In this document: piece by piece, positions 17,572 through 26,075 of the stretch
Numbering within the stretch: the stretch's first letter is position 1
Layout: the number at the start of each line of letters is the position of its first letter
The notes under the pieces: model-generated
Database searches by the model: none
What the model saw: the letters and a program-made list of their open reading frames with translations, nothing else
Told to the model about the DNA's origin: nothing
NCBI RefSeq assembly: GCF_016065055.1
Contig: NZ_CP065856.1
Span: 2,975,836-3,039,835, forward strand
Origin: Halosimplex litoreum
Lineage (GTDB): Archaea; Halobacteriota; Halobacteria; Halobacteriales; Haloarculaceae
Length of the DNA: 64,000 nt
Direction: 5' to 3'
Translations under genes and position numbers: made by a program

Positions 17572-18210
17572 ATGAACGTACTCCTACTCGGTGCGAGCGG
17601 CATGATCGGACAGCGTATCGCAGACGAACTCCTCGACCGCGGCCACGCGGTCACGGGCACCTCACGCAGCGGCGACGTCGACGGCGTCGAGGGCGAGAAC
17701 TTCGCGACACTCGCGCTCGACGCGACCGACGCCGACGCGGTCGCCGACGCCGCGGCCGACCACGACGCCGTGATCTCCGCGCTCGGTCCGTCCGAAGACG
17801 CCGACCTCGACATCCTCGTCGAGATGGCCGACGCGATTCTGGACGGCCTCCGCGAGAGCGAGACCGACCGCCTGCTGTGGGTCGGCGGCGCGGGCAGCCT
17901 CTACGTCGCCGAGGACACCCAGTTCATCGAGACCGAGGACTTCCCGGACGAACTCGTCCCGCTCGCCCAGGCCCACATCGACGCCTTCGAAGTCGTTCGC
18001 GAGGCCGACGACGTCGAATGGTCGTACCTCGCCCCGCCGGGCATCATCGAGCCCGGCGAGCGCACCGGTGACTACCGCACCGCCGAAGGCGAACTCGTCG
18101 TCGACGACGAGGGCGATTCGTACATCACCTGCGAGGACTACGCCATCGCCGTCGCCGACGAACTCGAAGCCGCCGACGAGGTCCACACCCACCTCGGCGT
18201 CGGTTACTGA
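17572..18210 (+). CDS. NAD(P)-binding NmrA/SDR-like protein
   Basis: 212 residues from the ATG at 17572 (MNVLLLGASGMIGQRIADEL), a Rossmann GxxGxxG start. The sequence contains HDAVISALGP, LLWVGGAGSLYV and EWSYLAPPGIIEPGERTG, as in YwnB/NmrA-type SAM-free reductases or redox sensors. There is no clear YxxxK pair, so catalysis is uncertain. It stands alone; the 250 bases before it hold no evident gene. Confidence 0.85.
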   Translation: MNVLLLGASGMIGQRIADELLDRGHAVTGTSRSGDVDGVEGENFATLALDATDADAVADAAADHDAVISALGPSEDADLDILVEMADAILDGLRESETDRLLWVGGAGSLYVAEDTQFIETEDFPDELVPLAQAHIDAFEVVREADDVEWSYLAPPGIIEPGERTGDYRTAEGELVVDDEGDSYITCEDYAIAVADELEAADEVHTHLGVGY

Positions 18211-18385
18211 CGAACGGGGCTCGTCCGTTCGCGGTCACACGCTTTCGTTCCCCCGACTCGGGCTTCTGCTGGCACGGCGGTCCCGCGTCGCCCGCGAGAA
18301 CACCGGTACCCCCCCGCTTTCGGTCGCGGCCTCGCGGCCACAAGACTGATTCCGTCGTTCTCCCAAGCGATAGTCACGCCAACAG

Positions 18386-18718
18386 ATGCCCTCCTTCCCC
18401 CGACGGCTGCCGAGCGATTGGGAGTTCTGGCAGGCCGCGACGCTGATCGCACTCGCGGTCTGGATACTCGCCGAGACCAACCGCTTCTGGCTGATGAGCG
18501 CGCTCCAGTCGCTGGCCTGGTCGCTCCACGGGACCGTGCCCGGCGTCCCGCAGGCGGGTCTGGACCAGATCCGCCCCGTCGTGGACGTCTTCACCGCGAT
18601 GTGGCTCCCGGTCGCGCTCTGTACGTTCTTCCTCGGGTTCTTCGCCTTCCACGTCGAGGCCGAACGGCACCGCGAGGCCGACGAGCGGCGGTCACCGCGT
18701 GGTCTCCGCAAGGATTAG
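18386..18718 (+). CDS. Haloarchaeal small membrane protein, unknown function
   Basis: 110 residues with two predicted membrane helices (about residues 17-30 and 70-92) and a charged C-terminus. I do not recognise a family. The start is supported by a hydrophobic N-terminal half beginning WEFWQAATLIALAVWILAE. It is followed 25 bases later by a small soluble gene. Confidence 0.6.
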   Translation: MPSFPRRLPSDWEFWQAATLIALAVWILAETNRFWLMSALQSLAWSLHGTVPGVPQAGLDQIRPVVDVFTAMWLPVALCTFFLGFFAFHVEAERHREADERRSPRGLRKD

Positions 18719-18743
18719 GAGGGGGACCTGTGAAGCGTCGAGC

Positions 18744-19007
18744 ATGACACGCCAGAACCTCGCGGACGCGAGCGACACCATCGAATCGGCTGCCGACGAG
18801 ACGAGCGACGACGACGCGGCCGAGCGACTCGGCGGTCTCGCCGACCAGCTCGACTCGCTGGCGACCCAGGACCGCGACCCCGACCACGGTCGCCTCGCTC
18901 GCATCGAGAACGCGCTCAACGACCTCGAAGACTCGGACGTGACCGAGCAGGTTCAGTCGGCCCACGAGTCGGTCGTCGCCTTCCGCGAGACCGTCGAGGG
19001 CGTCTAA
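18744..19007 (+). CDS. Small acidic helical haloarchaeal protein
   Basis: 87 residues from the ATG at 18744, rich in Asp/Glu. It is predicted to form a helical hairpin: NLADASDTIESAADE, then LGGLADQLDSLATQDRDPDHGRLARIENAL. Proteins of this type recur in haloarchaea as conserved genes of unknown function. A hairpin terminator follows the stop. Confidence 0.7.
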   Translation: MTRQNLADASDTIESAADETSDDDAAERLGGLADQLDSLATQDRDPDHGRLARIENALNDLEDSDVTEQVQSAHESVVAFRETVEGV

Positions 19008-19013
19008 CGACCA

Positions 19014-19082
19014 TCTTTTTGCGGACAGGGTTTCCTCGGCGCGCCGGAGGCGCGCCTGCGGGGAACCCCGTCCGCAAAAACA
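19014..19082. terminator. Large inverted repeat with T/A-flanked stem, probable bidirectional terminator
   Basis: The left arm begins TTTTTGCGGACAGGGTT and the right arm ends AACCCCGTCCGCAAAAA, pairing with one mismatch at the outer stem. Inside is a second stem, GGCGCGCC-GGA-GGCGCGCC. The T run after the upstream stop and the A run on the other side give an intrinsic terminator signature on both strands. Confidence 0.65.
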
Positions 19083-19095
19083 TGGGTGAAAAATG

Positions 19096-19124
19096 CCGCG
19101 AGCGCGCCAAAGGCGCGCTCGCGG
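19096..19124. repeat. Perfect 13-bp stem-loop with AAA loop
   Basis: CCGCGAGCGCGCC at 19096-19108 pairs exactly with GGCGCGCTCGCGG at 19112-19124 around a 3-base loop. It is one of a chain of such short-loop hairpins in this non-coding stretch. Confidence 0.75.
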
Positions 19125-19430
19125 TGAACCGCGCTCACTGCGTTCGCGCGGATGCTCAGTGTAGGTGAGAGGGGTAGCAATCCACCGTGGCGCGCGCTGT
19201 CGCGAGTCTCGTCTTTCTCGTGAGCGCAGCGAACGAGGGTTAGCGAGAGCTTCGATCTCGCCAGACGCGCCAGCACCGTGCGAGGGATGAGCGAACGGAG
19301 TGAGCGAATCGGCTGGGGAGGCTCGTGGCCGTCTGCGGTTGCTGTTCGGGGCGGGTGCGGTGCTGTCCCTGGTGGACTGAAAGGGCGAGGCGCGCTCGCG
19401 TTCAGTTTAGTCGTCTGAGCGGGCACTATC
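19125..19430. other. Non-coding stretch with short inverted motifs
   Basis: No convincing gene on either strand. The stretch contains further short inverted motifs such as CGAACGGAGTGAGCG and similar GAGCGnnnCGCTC-like pieces, typical of haloarchaeal intergenic filler. It joins repeat copy C further on. Confidence 0.5.
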
Positions 19431-19560
19431 CGCGCGGGCGGTGCCGAGAGCGCGGATATCCCGCCTCGGCGACCGCGAGCGCGTCGAGGGCTTTCATCGC
19501 TTGCCGTCGACTGCGGTCGCGGTTGTTTGCGTTTCTTTCACGGTACGATCTGTTGCAACT
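19431..19560 (+). repeat. Intergenic repeat element, copy C (short)
   Basis: Shares two blocks with copies at 42541-42846 (inverted) and 45410-45880: a GGTGCCGAGAGCGCGGATAT core at about 19440 and a GCGTCGAGGGCTTT core followed by a GTCGACTGCGGTCGCGGTT-like end at about 19480-19525. Copy C lacks the outer part seen in the other two. No coding potential is evident. Confidence 0.65.
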
Positions 19561-19645
19561 CATGCTCGACAAGCACGCACACCGAACACTGTCGGGTCAC
19601 GGTGGGCGAAGAGCGTACACGACGAACGGTTGGGAATGCGTTCGC

Positions 19646-20014
19646 TCAGGCCTCGCGCCGATAGAGGATCACGAGCAGGGCGACGAGGCCGAGCTGTGCG
19701 GTCTTGTCGACGAACCCCAGCGCCGAGAAGTTCGGGGCGTTGACGGCGTACCAGGCGACGACCTGGCCCAGCGTGAAGGGGATGCCGAGGAGGTAGACGA
19801 GCGGGCGGCGGTAGTTCGCGGCGACGGCGGCCGAGCCCGCGAGGAAGCCGACGCCGGCGAAGAGGAACGACCAGCCGAGCGGGTCGCCGACGAACAGCAC
19901 CCCGAGGTAGAGGTGGAGCAGGCCCGAGACGACGGCCAGGGAGATGCCCGCGAAGTGGAGCGCCGAGAGCGATTCCTCCTCGACCGCGGCTCCGGATGCG
20001 GTATCGGTTGCCAT
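19646..20014 (-). CDS. Haloarchaeal four-helix membrane protein
   Basis: 122 residues from the ATG at 20014; four hydrophobic segments cover most of the length after an acidic N-terminus. The pattern HFAGISLAVVSGLLHLYLGVLF, then LVYLLGIPFTLGQVVAWYAV, suggests a conserved small integral membrane protein. I do not know its function. It lies 25 bases downstream of the glycosyltransferase on the same strand, so they could share a transcript. Confidence 0.68.
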   Translation of the reverse strand: MATDTASGAAVEEESLSALHFAGISLAVVSGLLHLYLGVLFVGDPLGWSFLFAGVGFLAGSAAVAANYRRPLVYLLGIPFTLGQVVAWYAVNAPNFSALGFVDKTAQLGLVALLVILYRREA

Positions 20015-20039
20015 GACGGCCAATAGGACAGGGCCCTAA

Positions 20040-21155
20040 TCAATCCACGGTCCGGGCGACCGCCGCGCGGACGGCGTCGGCGAAGCGGTCGCGGGCGAAG
20101 CGGTCGCGGGCGAGGGTCGGCCGCGCGTCGGTCTCGACGGCGTGGCTCAGCAGGTCGACCGCCTCTGCCACCGAGCCGAACAGGCGGTCATCGCGGCCGT
20201 CGAGCACGTCGCGCTGGCCGCCGCTGTCCGGAGCGAACGCGACCATGCCCGCGGCGACGTATTCGGCGACGGACATCCCGAAGTGCTCCTCGGGCTTGGT
20301 GTTCAGGCCGTAGCGGTGGGTGCACAGCAGGCGTTCGAGGCGGTCGCGTGAGACGTCGCGTTCGAGGGCGACGTAGGGACGGGACTCGGCGGCGGCCGCG
20401 ACGCGGTCGGCGTAGTCCCGATACGCTCGCGGCGCGGACCCGACGATGTGAAGGTGGCAGTCGTGGCCGCGCTCGCGGACACCGTCGACGATCCGGACCG
20501 CGTCGAGGAGCCGTTTGTCCGGCGCCAGTCGCCCGACGGCGACGATACCCGACTCGCGGCCGGTCCACGGCCGGTCGCAGTAGACGGGGTCGACCGGTGG
20601 GTGGACGACCGAGGGGCGGACGCCGTAGCCGTCGGCGACCACGTCGGCGGTCCACGACGAGTTTGCGAGCAGCGTCACGTCGTCGCCGGCCAGCGCCTCG
20701 CGCGTCGGCGCCGCGAGGCGGCTCCACAGGCCGTTCAGTCGCCCGGGGTCGCCGTCGGGCAATCTGTCGAGGTGGAACTGGGGGTAGTGGACGTACTGCA
20801 CGGAGGGGATCGACAGTGCGAGTTCGTTGGCCGTGCTCACCGCGCAGTCGAACCGGTCGGCGACCCGCTCGAAGTCCGCCCGGAGCAGCACGGTCCGGGC
20901 GGCCAGTTGCGGACCGATTCGGGGAGTGGCCGCCGAGAGTGCCGCCGCGACCGAGCGGGCACCGGGCGGTAGTCGGACGGTCACGCCTCCGAGGTCGAAC
21001 CCGAAGCGGTCGGCCAGCGCGGCCGGGTCGGTCTCCGAGACCGTGATAAGCGTCACGTCGTGGACGGGCGCGAGCGCCTCGCAGGTCGCGAGGCAGACGG
21101 CGTCGGCGCCGCCCTGGAAGTCCAGCGTGTTGTGGAGAACCGCGACCCGAGCCAT
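20040..21155 (-). CDS. Family 4-like glycosyltransferase
   Basis: 371 residues from the ATG at 21155; the frame extends to 21227, but the added residues would overlap the divergent promoter. The N-terminal Rossmann domain starts ARVAVLHNTLDFQGGADAVCL. The C-terminal GT-B domain has IVAVGRLAPDKRLLDAV and the EHFGMSVAEYVAAG motif with the retaining GT4 glutamates. It transfers a sugar from a nucleotide donor. It is divergent, by 71 bases, from the Gfo/Idh-AKR fusion gene, placing it in the pterin-like cluster. Confidence 0.9.
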   Translation of the reverse strand: MARVAVLHNTLDFQGGADAVCLATCEALAPVHDVTLITVSETDPAALADRFGFDLGGVTVRLPPGARSVAAALSAATPRIGPQLAARTVLLRADFERVADRFDCAVSTANELALSIPSVQYVHYPQFHLDRLPDGDPGRLNGLWSRLAAPTREALAGDDVTLLANSSWTADVVADGYGVRPSVVHPPVDPVYCDRPWTGRESGIVAVGRLAPDKRLLDAVRIVDGVRERGHDCHLHIVGSAPRAYRDYADRVAAAAESRPYVALERDVSRDRLERLLCTHRYGLNTKPEEHFGMSVAEYVAAGMVAFAPDSGGQRDVLDGRDDRLFGSVAEAVDLLSHAVETDARPTLARDRFARDRFADAVRAAVARTVD

Positions 21156-21206
21156 AGCGCGCCGTTGGGACTCACCCCGGATAACCGCTCCCATGCGTTT
21201 ATGAGG

Positions 21207-21218
21207 GTTCGGCCGAAC
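21207..21218. promoter_or_regulatory. Perfect 12-bp palindrome in the divergent promoter
   Basis: GTTCGGCCGAAC lies 8 bases before the fusion-gene ATG and just after a TTTATGA TATA-like element. It could be an operator for the divergent pair. This is only one copy, so the support is weak. Confidence 0.35.
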
Positions 21219-21226
21219 GACCGTCA

Positions 21227-23233
21227 ATGGACTGTGCGTTCGTCGGTGCCGGCGCGGTCGCCCGGAAGTACGCCGACGGTCTCCCGTCGTCGCCGCTGTC
21301 GCTGACCGCGGTCTGCGACCTCGACGCCGAGCGGGCCGAGGCGCTGGCGAACGACCACGACGCGACCGCCTACACCGATCTCTCGGCGCTGCTTTCGGCC
21401 GAGGACGCGCCGCTGGTCGTGAACCTGACGAGCCACGGGGCCCACGCGGGGGTCACGGAGCAGTGCCTCGAGGCCGACCGGCACGTCTTCGGCGAGAAAC
21501 CGCTCGCGCTCGACGCCGCGGAGGCGACCGAACTGGTCGCGACCGCCGAGCGCCGCGGTCTCGCCCTGGGCTGTGCGCCGATCAACCATCGCTGTGACGC
21601 CCAGCGACACGCCGCCGGATTGGTCGGCGACGGCCGTCTCGGACCCGTTCGACTCGGCTACGCCCACGCTCACGTCGGCCGCGTGACCGACTGGCACGAC
21701 GCGCCCGGCTCGTTTCTGTCGGTCGGGCCGCTGTACGACGGGGGCGTCTACCCGCTGAACCTGCTCGTGTCGTGGTTCGGTCCGGTCGAGCGCGTTCGCG
21801 CGGCCGACGGGCTCGACGCCTGGCCCGACCGCGAGCGCCGCGAGCCCGACCGGGAGAGTCACGTCGAGGCGACGCTGGCGTTCGCGAGCGGGCCGACGGT
21901 GCGGCTGACCGCCAGCCTCTACGCGCCCCACCGGAGCCGCGAGTTCAACAGCCTCGAGCTCCACGGCGACGATGGCTCGCTGTATCTCGCCGACAGCGGC
22001 GCGCTCGCCGCGGAGGCCGACACCGTCCGCGTCGGGGGATCGGGCCGCCCCTACGTCGACGCGCCCCACCCGGCCCCGCGGCGCGAGCGACCGTACGTCG
22101 ATGGGCCGGCCCGGCTCGCGGCGGCCGTCGAGCGCGGTCGACGCCCCCGCGGAAGCGCCCGACGGGCGACGCACGTCGTCGCCGTCTGCAACGCCGTCGA
22201 ACGCGCCGTCGAGCGGGGCGAGTCCATCGCCGTCGACGCCGTGGGGCTCGAACCGACCCGTCCCTCGGCGCCGCCGGTTCGGCCGGCGGTGGGGACGGAC
22301 GGCGCCGGCCGATCGTCCGGCGCGGTCCGCGACGACGGTCGAGTCGGCCGGGACGCGGCGCTCCGGCTCCCGCCGGTCGGGTTCGGCTGCTCGCGCTATC
22401 GCGACGGGGAGTACGTCGACCGGGTGGACTCGATAGCGACCGCGCTCGACGCCGGCTACCGGCTGTTCGACTCGGCGGAGCTGTACGGTAACGAATCTCG
22501 GATCGGGGAGTTGCTCGCCCAGCCGGGAACGCCGGACCGCGGGGGGCTGTTCCTGACGAGCAAGGTCTGGAACACCAACCACGAACACGTCGCCGAGGCT
22601 TGCGAGGGGACGCTGGCGGCCCTGGGCGTCGACGCCATCGACTGCTACATGCTCCACTGGCCGACCGCCTGGGCCTACCAGGGACCGCTCGGTGACCTCG
22701 CGGCGAAGCCCCCCGCCGAGCAGGAGCGGCTGACGTTCCCGACCGACGACGGGGGCGAACCGGAGACGGCCGACACCGACCTGACCGAGACTTGGGCGCG
22801 GATGGAGCGGTTGCACGAGCAGGGGCTGGCACGGACGCTGGGGGTCTGCAACGTCGATACCGAGCAACTGGAGCGGCTCGCGGCCGCGGCGGACGTGTTG
22901 CCGGCGGTCGTCCAGGTCGAAGCGCACCCCTACCGGCCGCGGGCGGACCTCGTCCGGTGGTGTCACGAGCGCGGGATCCGGGTGATAGCCCACTCGCCGC
23001 TGTCGGCGCCGGGGCTGCTGGACGAACCGGCGCTGGCCGAGGTGGCCGACGAGCGAGGAGCGACGCCGGCACAGGTCGCGCTGGCGTGGCAGGTCGACCG
23101 CGGCGTCGTCCCGATCCCGGCGAGCAACCGCGCCGACCACGTCGTCGCGAACCTTGCCGCCGCCCGCGTCGAACTGACCGACACGGACCGCGAACGCCTG
23201 GCGACGCTCGAAAACACGGAGTTCGAGCGATGA
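21227..23233 (+). CDS. Gfo/Idh/MocA oxidoreductase fused to aldo/keto reductase
   Basis: 668 residues in one frame. Residues 1 to about 345 are a Gfo/Idh/MocA dehydrogenase (Rossmann VGAGAVARKYADGL, GEKPLALD with the catalytic Lys, GPLYDGGVYPLNLL). A linker rich in Pro, Ala and Gly spans about 345-380. Residues 380-668 are an aldo/keto reductase (DAGYRLFDSAELYGNE with catalytic Asp/Tyr, the Lys in LTSKVWN, the His in MLHWP and a C-terminal PIPASNRADHV NADP site). Two reductase domains in one chain suggest sequential oxidation and reduction of the same sugar or polyol. The end overlaps the next start by four bases. Confidence 0.9.
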   Translation: MDCAFVGAGAVARKYADGLPSSPLSLTAVCDLDAERAEALANDHDATAYTDLSALLSAEDAPLVVNLTSHGAHAGVTEQCLEADRHVFGEKPLALDAAEATELVATAERRGLALGCAPINHRCDAQRHAAGLVGDGRLGPVRLGYAHAHVGRVTDWHDAPGSFLSVGPLYDGGVYPLNLLVSWFGPVERVRAADGLDAWPDRERREPDRESHVEATLAFASGPTVRLTASLYAPHRSREFNSLELHGDDGSLYLADSGALAAEADTVRVGGSGRPYVDAPHPAPRRERPYVDGPARLAAAVERGRRPRGSARRATHVVAVCNAVERAVERGESIAVDAVGLEPTRPSAPPVRPAVGTDGAGRSSGAVRDDGRVGRDAALRLPPVGFGCSRYRDGEYVDRVDSIATALDAGYRLFDSAELYGNESRIGELLAQPGTPDRGGLFLTSKVWNTNHEHVAEACEGTLAALGVDAIDCYMLHWPTAWAYQGPLGDLAAKPPAEQERLTFPTDDGGEPETADTDLTETWARMERLHEQGLARTLGVCNVDTEQLERLAAAADVLPAVVQVEAHPYRPRADLVRWCHERGIRVIAHSPLSAPGLLDEPALAEVADERGATPAQVALAWQVDRGVVPIPASNRADHVVANLAAARVELTDTDRERLATLENTEFER

Positions 23234-24075
23234 GCGGGGCGGCCGCGAGGGGACTCCGCCGGGAGTGGACCGCCGCGGCAGTCGCGTTCGCGGTCGGGCT
23301 GGCCCTCGCCGTCGTCGGGCTGGACGGACTCGCCACGACCGACACCGTCGTCCCCCGCTGGGGGGTCGTCGTCGCGCTCCCGGTCGCCCTCCAGTGGGCG
23401 GCGCCCGCCGTCGGCGTCGGGGCGTTCGTCCTCTGGTTTCCCCGTCGCCACCTCGACGCGAACCGCCCCGACACCGACGGAGCGGACGACGACGGGGCCG
23501 ACGGGCCCGTTCGCCGTTACGAGACGCTCGGACTCGCGAACCGCGTCACGCTCGCCCGCGGCGGGCTCGTCGCTGCCCTCGCCGGGTTCGTCGCCGTCGA
23601 GCCGACCGACGCCGTCCGCTGGGCGCCCGCGGTCTGCTACGGGGCGAACTGCCTGCTCGACCTCGTCGACGGCGCGCTCGCGCGCCGTCGGGGCCGGACG
23701 ACCGTCCTCGGCGCTCGGCTCGACATGGCCTTCGACACCCTCGGGTTCCTCGTCGCCCCCGTCGTCGCGGTCGCGTGGGGCCGGCTCCCGGTCTGGTACC
23801 TCTCGCTGTCGGCCGCCCGCTATCTCTACAAGGCCGGTTGCGCTGCGCGGCGAAAGCGCGGTCACTCGCTGCGCGACCTCCCACCGAGCCGACTGCGCCG
23901 ACCGCTCGCCGGGACGCAGATGGCTTTTATCACGCTCGCGCTCGCGCCGGTCCTTCCCGCCGCGACGATCCGTCCCCTCGCGGTCGTCGTGCTGGTGCCG
24001 TCGCTGGCGGTGTTCGCCAGGGACTACCTCGTCGTCGCCGGACACGTCGGTTCGCGCGCCGAGCCCGAACGGTAA
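23230..24075 (+). CDS. CDP-alcohol phosphatidyltransferase-family membrane enzyme
   Basis: 281 residues; the ATG overlaps the upstream stop as ATGA, which fixes the start. The full D-x2-DG-x2-AR-x8-G-x3-D-x3-D signature is present in the block beginning DLVDGALAR and ending LDMAFD. There are about six membrane helices. The family joins a CDP-activated lipid or alcohol to a hydroxyl acceptor. Since it is coupled to a Gfo/Idh-AKR enzyme, the acceptor may be the polyol that enzyme makes; that is inference. Confidence 0.9.
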   Translation: MSGAAARGLRREWTAAAVAFAVGLALAVVGLDGLATTDTVVPRWGVVVALPVALQWAAPAVGVGAFVLWFPRRHLDANRPDTDGADDDGADGPVRRYETLGLANRVTLARGGLVAALAGFVAVEPTDAVRWAPAVCYGANCLLDLVDGALARRRGRTTVLGARLDMAFDTLGFLVAPVVAVAWGRLPVWYLSLSAARYLYKAGCAARRKRGHSLRDLPPSRLRRPLAGTQMAFITLALAPVLPAATIRPLAVVVLVPSLAVFARDYLVVAGHVGSRAEPER

Positions 24076-24255
24076 CGCCTGGGACGGGCGAGGGCTTTCG
24101 GCGGTCACCGTCGAGTGGGGTCGCTGTCGGTCGACTGCAGTTCGCGACTCGTTCGTCACGAGCAACCGATACGCAGGCAACGTGTACGGAACGTGCGGCG
24201 AGCCCGGCCACCCCGGAAAGATAATTACCCATCAGTCCTGAGGGTCTCTATTTCA

Positions 24256-25038
24256 GTGACCGACAGCATTCAGATGGCCCTCGTCCAGATCGACGAGTAC
24301 GGCCCGTGGACGGTGACGCCGGCGCCCAGGCGCGAGACCGACCTCCAGTCGCTGCAGGCGGAGCTGTTCGCCGAACTGTCGTCGTTCGTCGGCGAGCGCG
24401 ACGGCTACGCCTTCTACGGCCGCTTCGACAACATGGTCGCGGTGACGAACGGTCGCGACCCCGAGAGCCACCGGGCGTTCCAGCGCCGGGTGCGAAACCG
24501 CTATCCGGTGACGGTGAGCGTCGGGGTGGGGCGGGCGACGACGCCGGTCGAGGCGCTCGGTGCGGCGACCGAGGAGCTGCAGGCGGCGGGCAGCGCCCAG
24601 GCCGACGACCGCCGCGAGGTGTTCGGCGTCGCCGAGCGCGACCTGCCCGCCGAGGCCCGCGAACGCGTGACGGTCGCGCACTTCGACGTGGTCGACGCGA
24701 CGGGGTCGCTGACCGACCGGGTCAACGCCGCCGACGCGACGCTGTCGGTGCGCCGGGCGACGCTCGACCTGGCGACGCACCTGCGGGAGGCCCACGACAG
24801 TGTCGCCCACTTCGTCGGCGGGGACAACGTGATCGCGGTCTGTCCGGATCTGGACGCGGCGGCGTTCGACGAGACGCTCACGCACGTCCGCGAGGAGAGC
24901 GGGATCGAACTGCAGGTCGGCGTCGGCCGCGGGCCCACGGCGCACGCGGCCGGCGACGACGCGAAGGAAGCCCTGGAGGTCTGTCGGGAGACCGGCACTC
25001 GCTTGCGGGGCGTCGACAGGGTCGCGGCCGACGACTGA
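24256..25038 (+). CDS. arfA: GTP cyclohydrolase III (IIa)
   Basis: 260 residues from the GTG at 24256; an ATG at 24274 would also open the MALVQIDEYGPWTVTP core. The family blocks YGPWTVTP, GRFDNMVAVTNG, VSVGVGRATTPVEAL and HFVGGDNVIAVCP are clear, two ferredoxin-like repeats. The archaeal enzyme opens GTP to the formamidopyrimidine nucleotide FAPy, first step toward riboflavin and F420. A 180-base gap precedes it. It shares one base with the next start (TGATG), so it is coupled to the MDR gene. It could serve general flavin synthesis, this cluster, or both. Confidence 0.92.
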   Translation: MTDSIQMALVQIDEYGPWTVTPAPRRETDLQSLQAELFAELSSFVGERDGYAFYGRFDNMVAVTNGRDPESHRAFQRRVRNRYPVTVSVGVGRATTPVEALGAATEELQAAGSAQADDRREVFGVAERDLPAEARERVTVAHFDVVDATGSLTDRVNAADATLSVRRATLDLATHLREAHDSVAHFVGGDNVIAVCPDLDAAAFDETLTHVREESGIELQVGVGRGPTAHAAGDDAKEALEVCRETGTRLRGVDRVAADD

Positions 25039-26045
25039 TGGAGCGCACGTCGCTGTACTTCACGGCGCCGCGCACGGTCGAGCGGCGGCCGACGAGCGTC
25101 GACCCCGACCCCGACGAGGTGGTCGTCGAGACGCGCGTCTCCGGGATCAGCGCCGGGACGGAGCTGCTCATCTACCGCGACGAGGCACCGACCGACGTGC
25201 CCGCCGACGAGACGCTGGACGCTCTGGACGGCGACCTGACCTACCCTGTCCGGTACGGCTACGCGGCCGTCGGAGACGTGGTCGCGACCGGCGGCCGTGT
25301 CGCGGACGACTGGCTCGATCGCACGGTCTTCGGGTTCAACCCCCACGAGACGCGATTCGCCGCCGCTCCCGACGCGCTCGTCGCCGTGCCCGAGGACGTG
25401 AGTCCCGAAGCGATGACGATGGCGCCCTCGGTCGAGACGGCCACGTCGCTCGTCCTCGACGGCCGTCCGCGGGTCGGCGAGCGCGTCGTCGTCTTCGGTG
25501 CCGGCGTGGTCGGCCTCTGTACCGTCGCCCGCCTCGCCGAGTTCCCGCTCGACCGGCTGGTCGCCGTCGACCCCATCGCCGCCCGACGCGAGCGAGCCCG
25601 CGATCTCGGTGCGGACGCGGCCGTCGGCCCCGGCGGAATCGCCTCGGTCGTCGACGGTTGGGACGACCCTGACGGTGCCGACCTCGTGTTCGAACTGTCG
25701 GGCCAGCCCGAGGCGCTCGATGCGGCCGTCGACGCGGCGGGCTACGATAGCCGCGTCGTCGTCGGCTCCTGGTACGGCGACAAGCCCGCGACGCTCGACC
25801 TGGGCACGGACTTCCACCGCGACCGGGTGTCGGTCGAGTCGAGTCAGGTCAGCACGCTGGACCCGGAGACGCGGGGTCGGTGGAGCAAGCCCAGGCGGAT
25901 GGACGTCGCCCTCGATTGCCTCGGACGGCTCGACACCGAGTCGCTGATCTCCCACCGTGTCCCGTTCGGTGAGGCCACCGAGGCGTATCGACTCCTCGAC
26001 GAGCGCGCCGACGACCCGCTGCAGGTGCTGTTGACCTACGAGTGA
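25038..26045 (+). CDS. Medium-chain dehydrogenase/reductase without the usual zinc ligands
   Basis: 335 residues. The GroES-like N-terminal domain has GISAGTELLIYRDEAP where zinc alcohol dehydrogenases have GICGTDxH, so the catalytic Cys and the structural four-Cys lobe are absent. The Rossmann domain shows VVVFGAGVVGLCTVARL. This GISAGTE pattern occurs in a branch of MDR enzymes that includes the BchC-like proteins. It is coupled to GTP cyclohydrolase III upstream and precedes the PTPS homologue by 30 bases. Its probable reaction is oxidation or reduction of a hydroxyl on the cluster product. Confidence 0.88.
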   Translation: MERTSLYFTAPRTVERRPTSVDPDPDEVVVETRVSGISAGTELLIYRDEAPTDVPADETLDALDGDLTYPVRYGYAAVGDVVATGGRVADDWLDRTVFGFNPHETRFAAAPDALVAVPEDVSPEAMTMAPSVETATSLVLDGRPRVGERVVVFGAGVVGLCTVARLAEFPLDRLVAVDPIAARRERARDLGADAAVGPGGIASVVDGWDDPDGADLVFELSGQPEALDAAVDAAGYDSRVVVGSWYGDKPATLDLGTDFHRDRVSVESSQVSTLDPETRGRWSKPRRMDVALDCLGRLDTESLISHRVPFGEATEAYRLLDERADDPLQVLLTYE

Positions 26046-26075
26046 GAGACGCGACGCGGCCCCACGACGACACAC

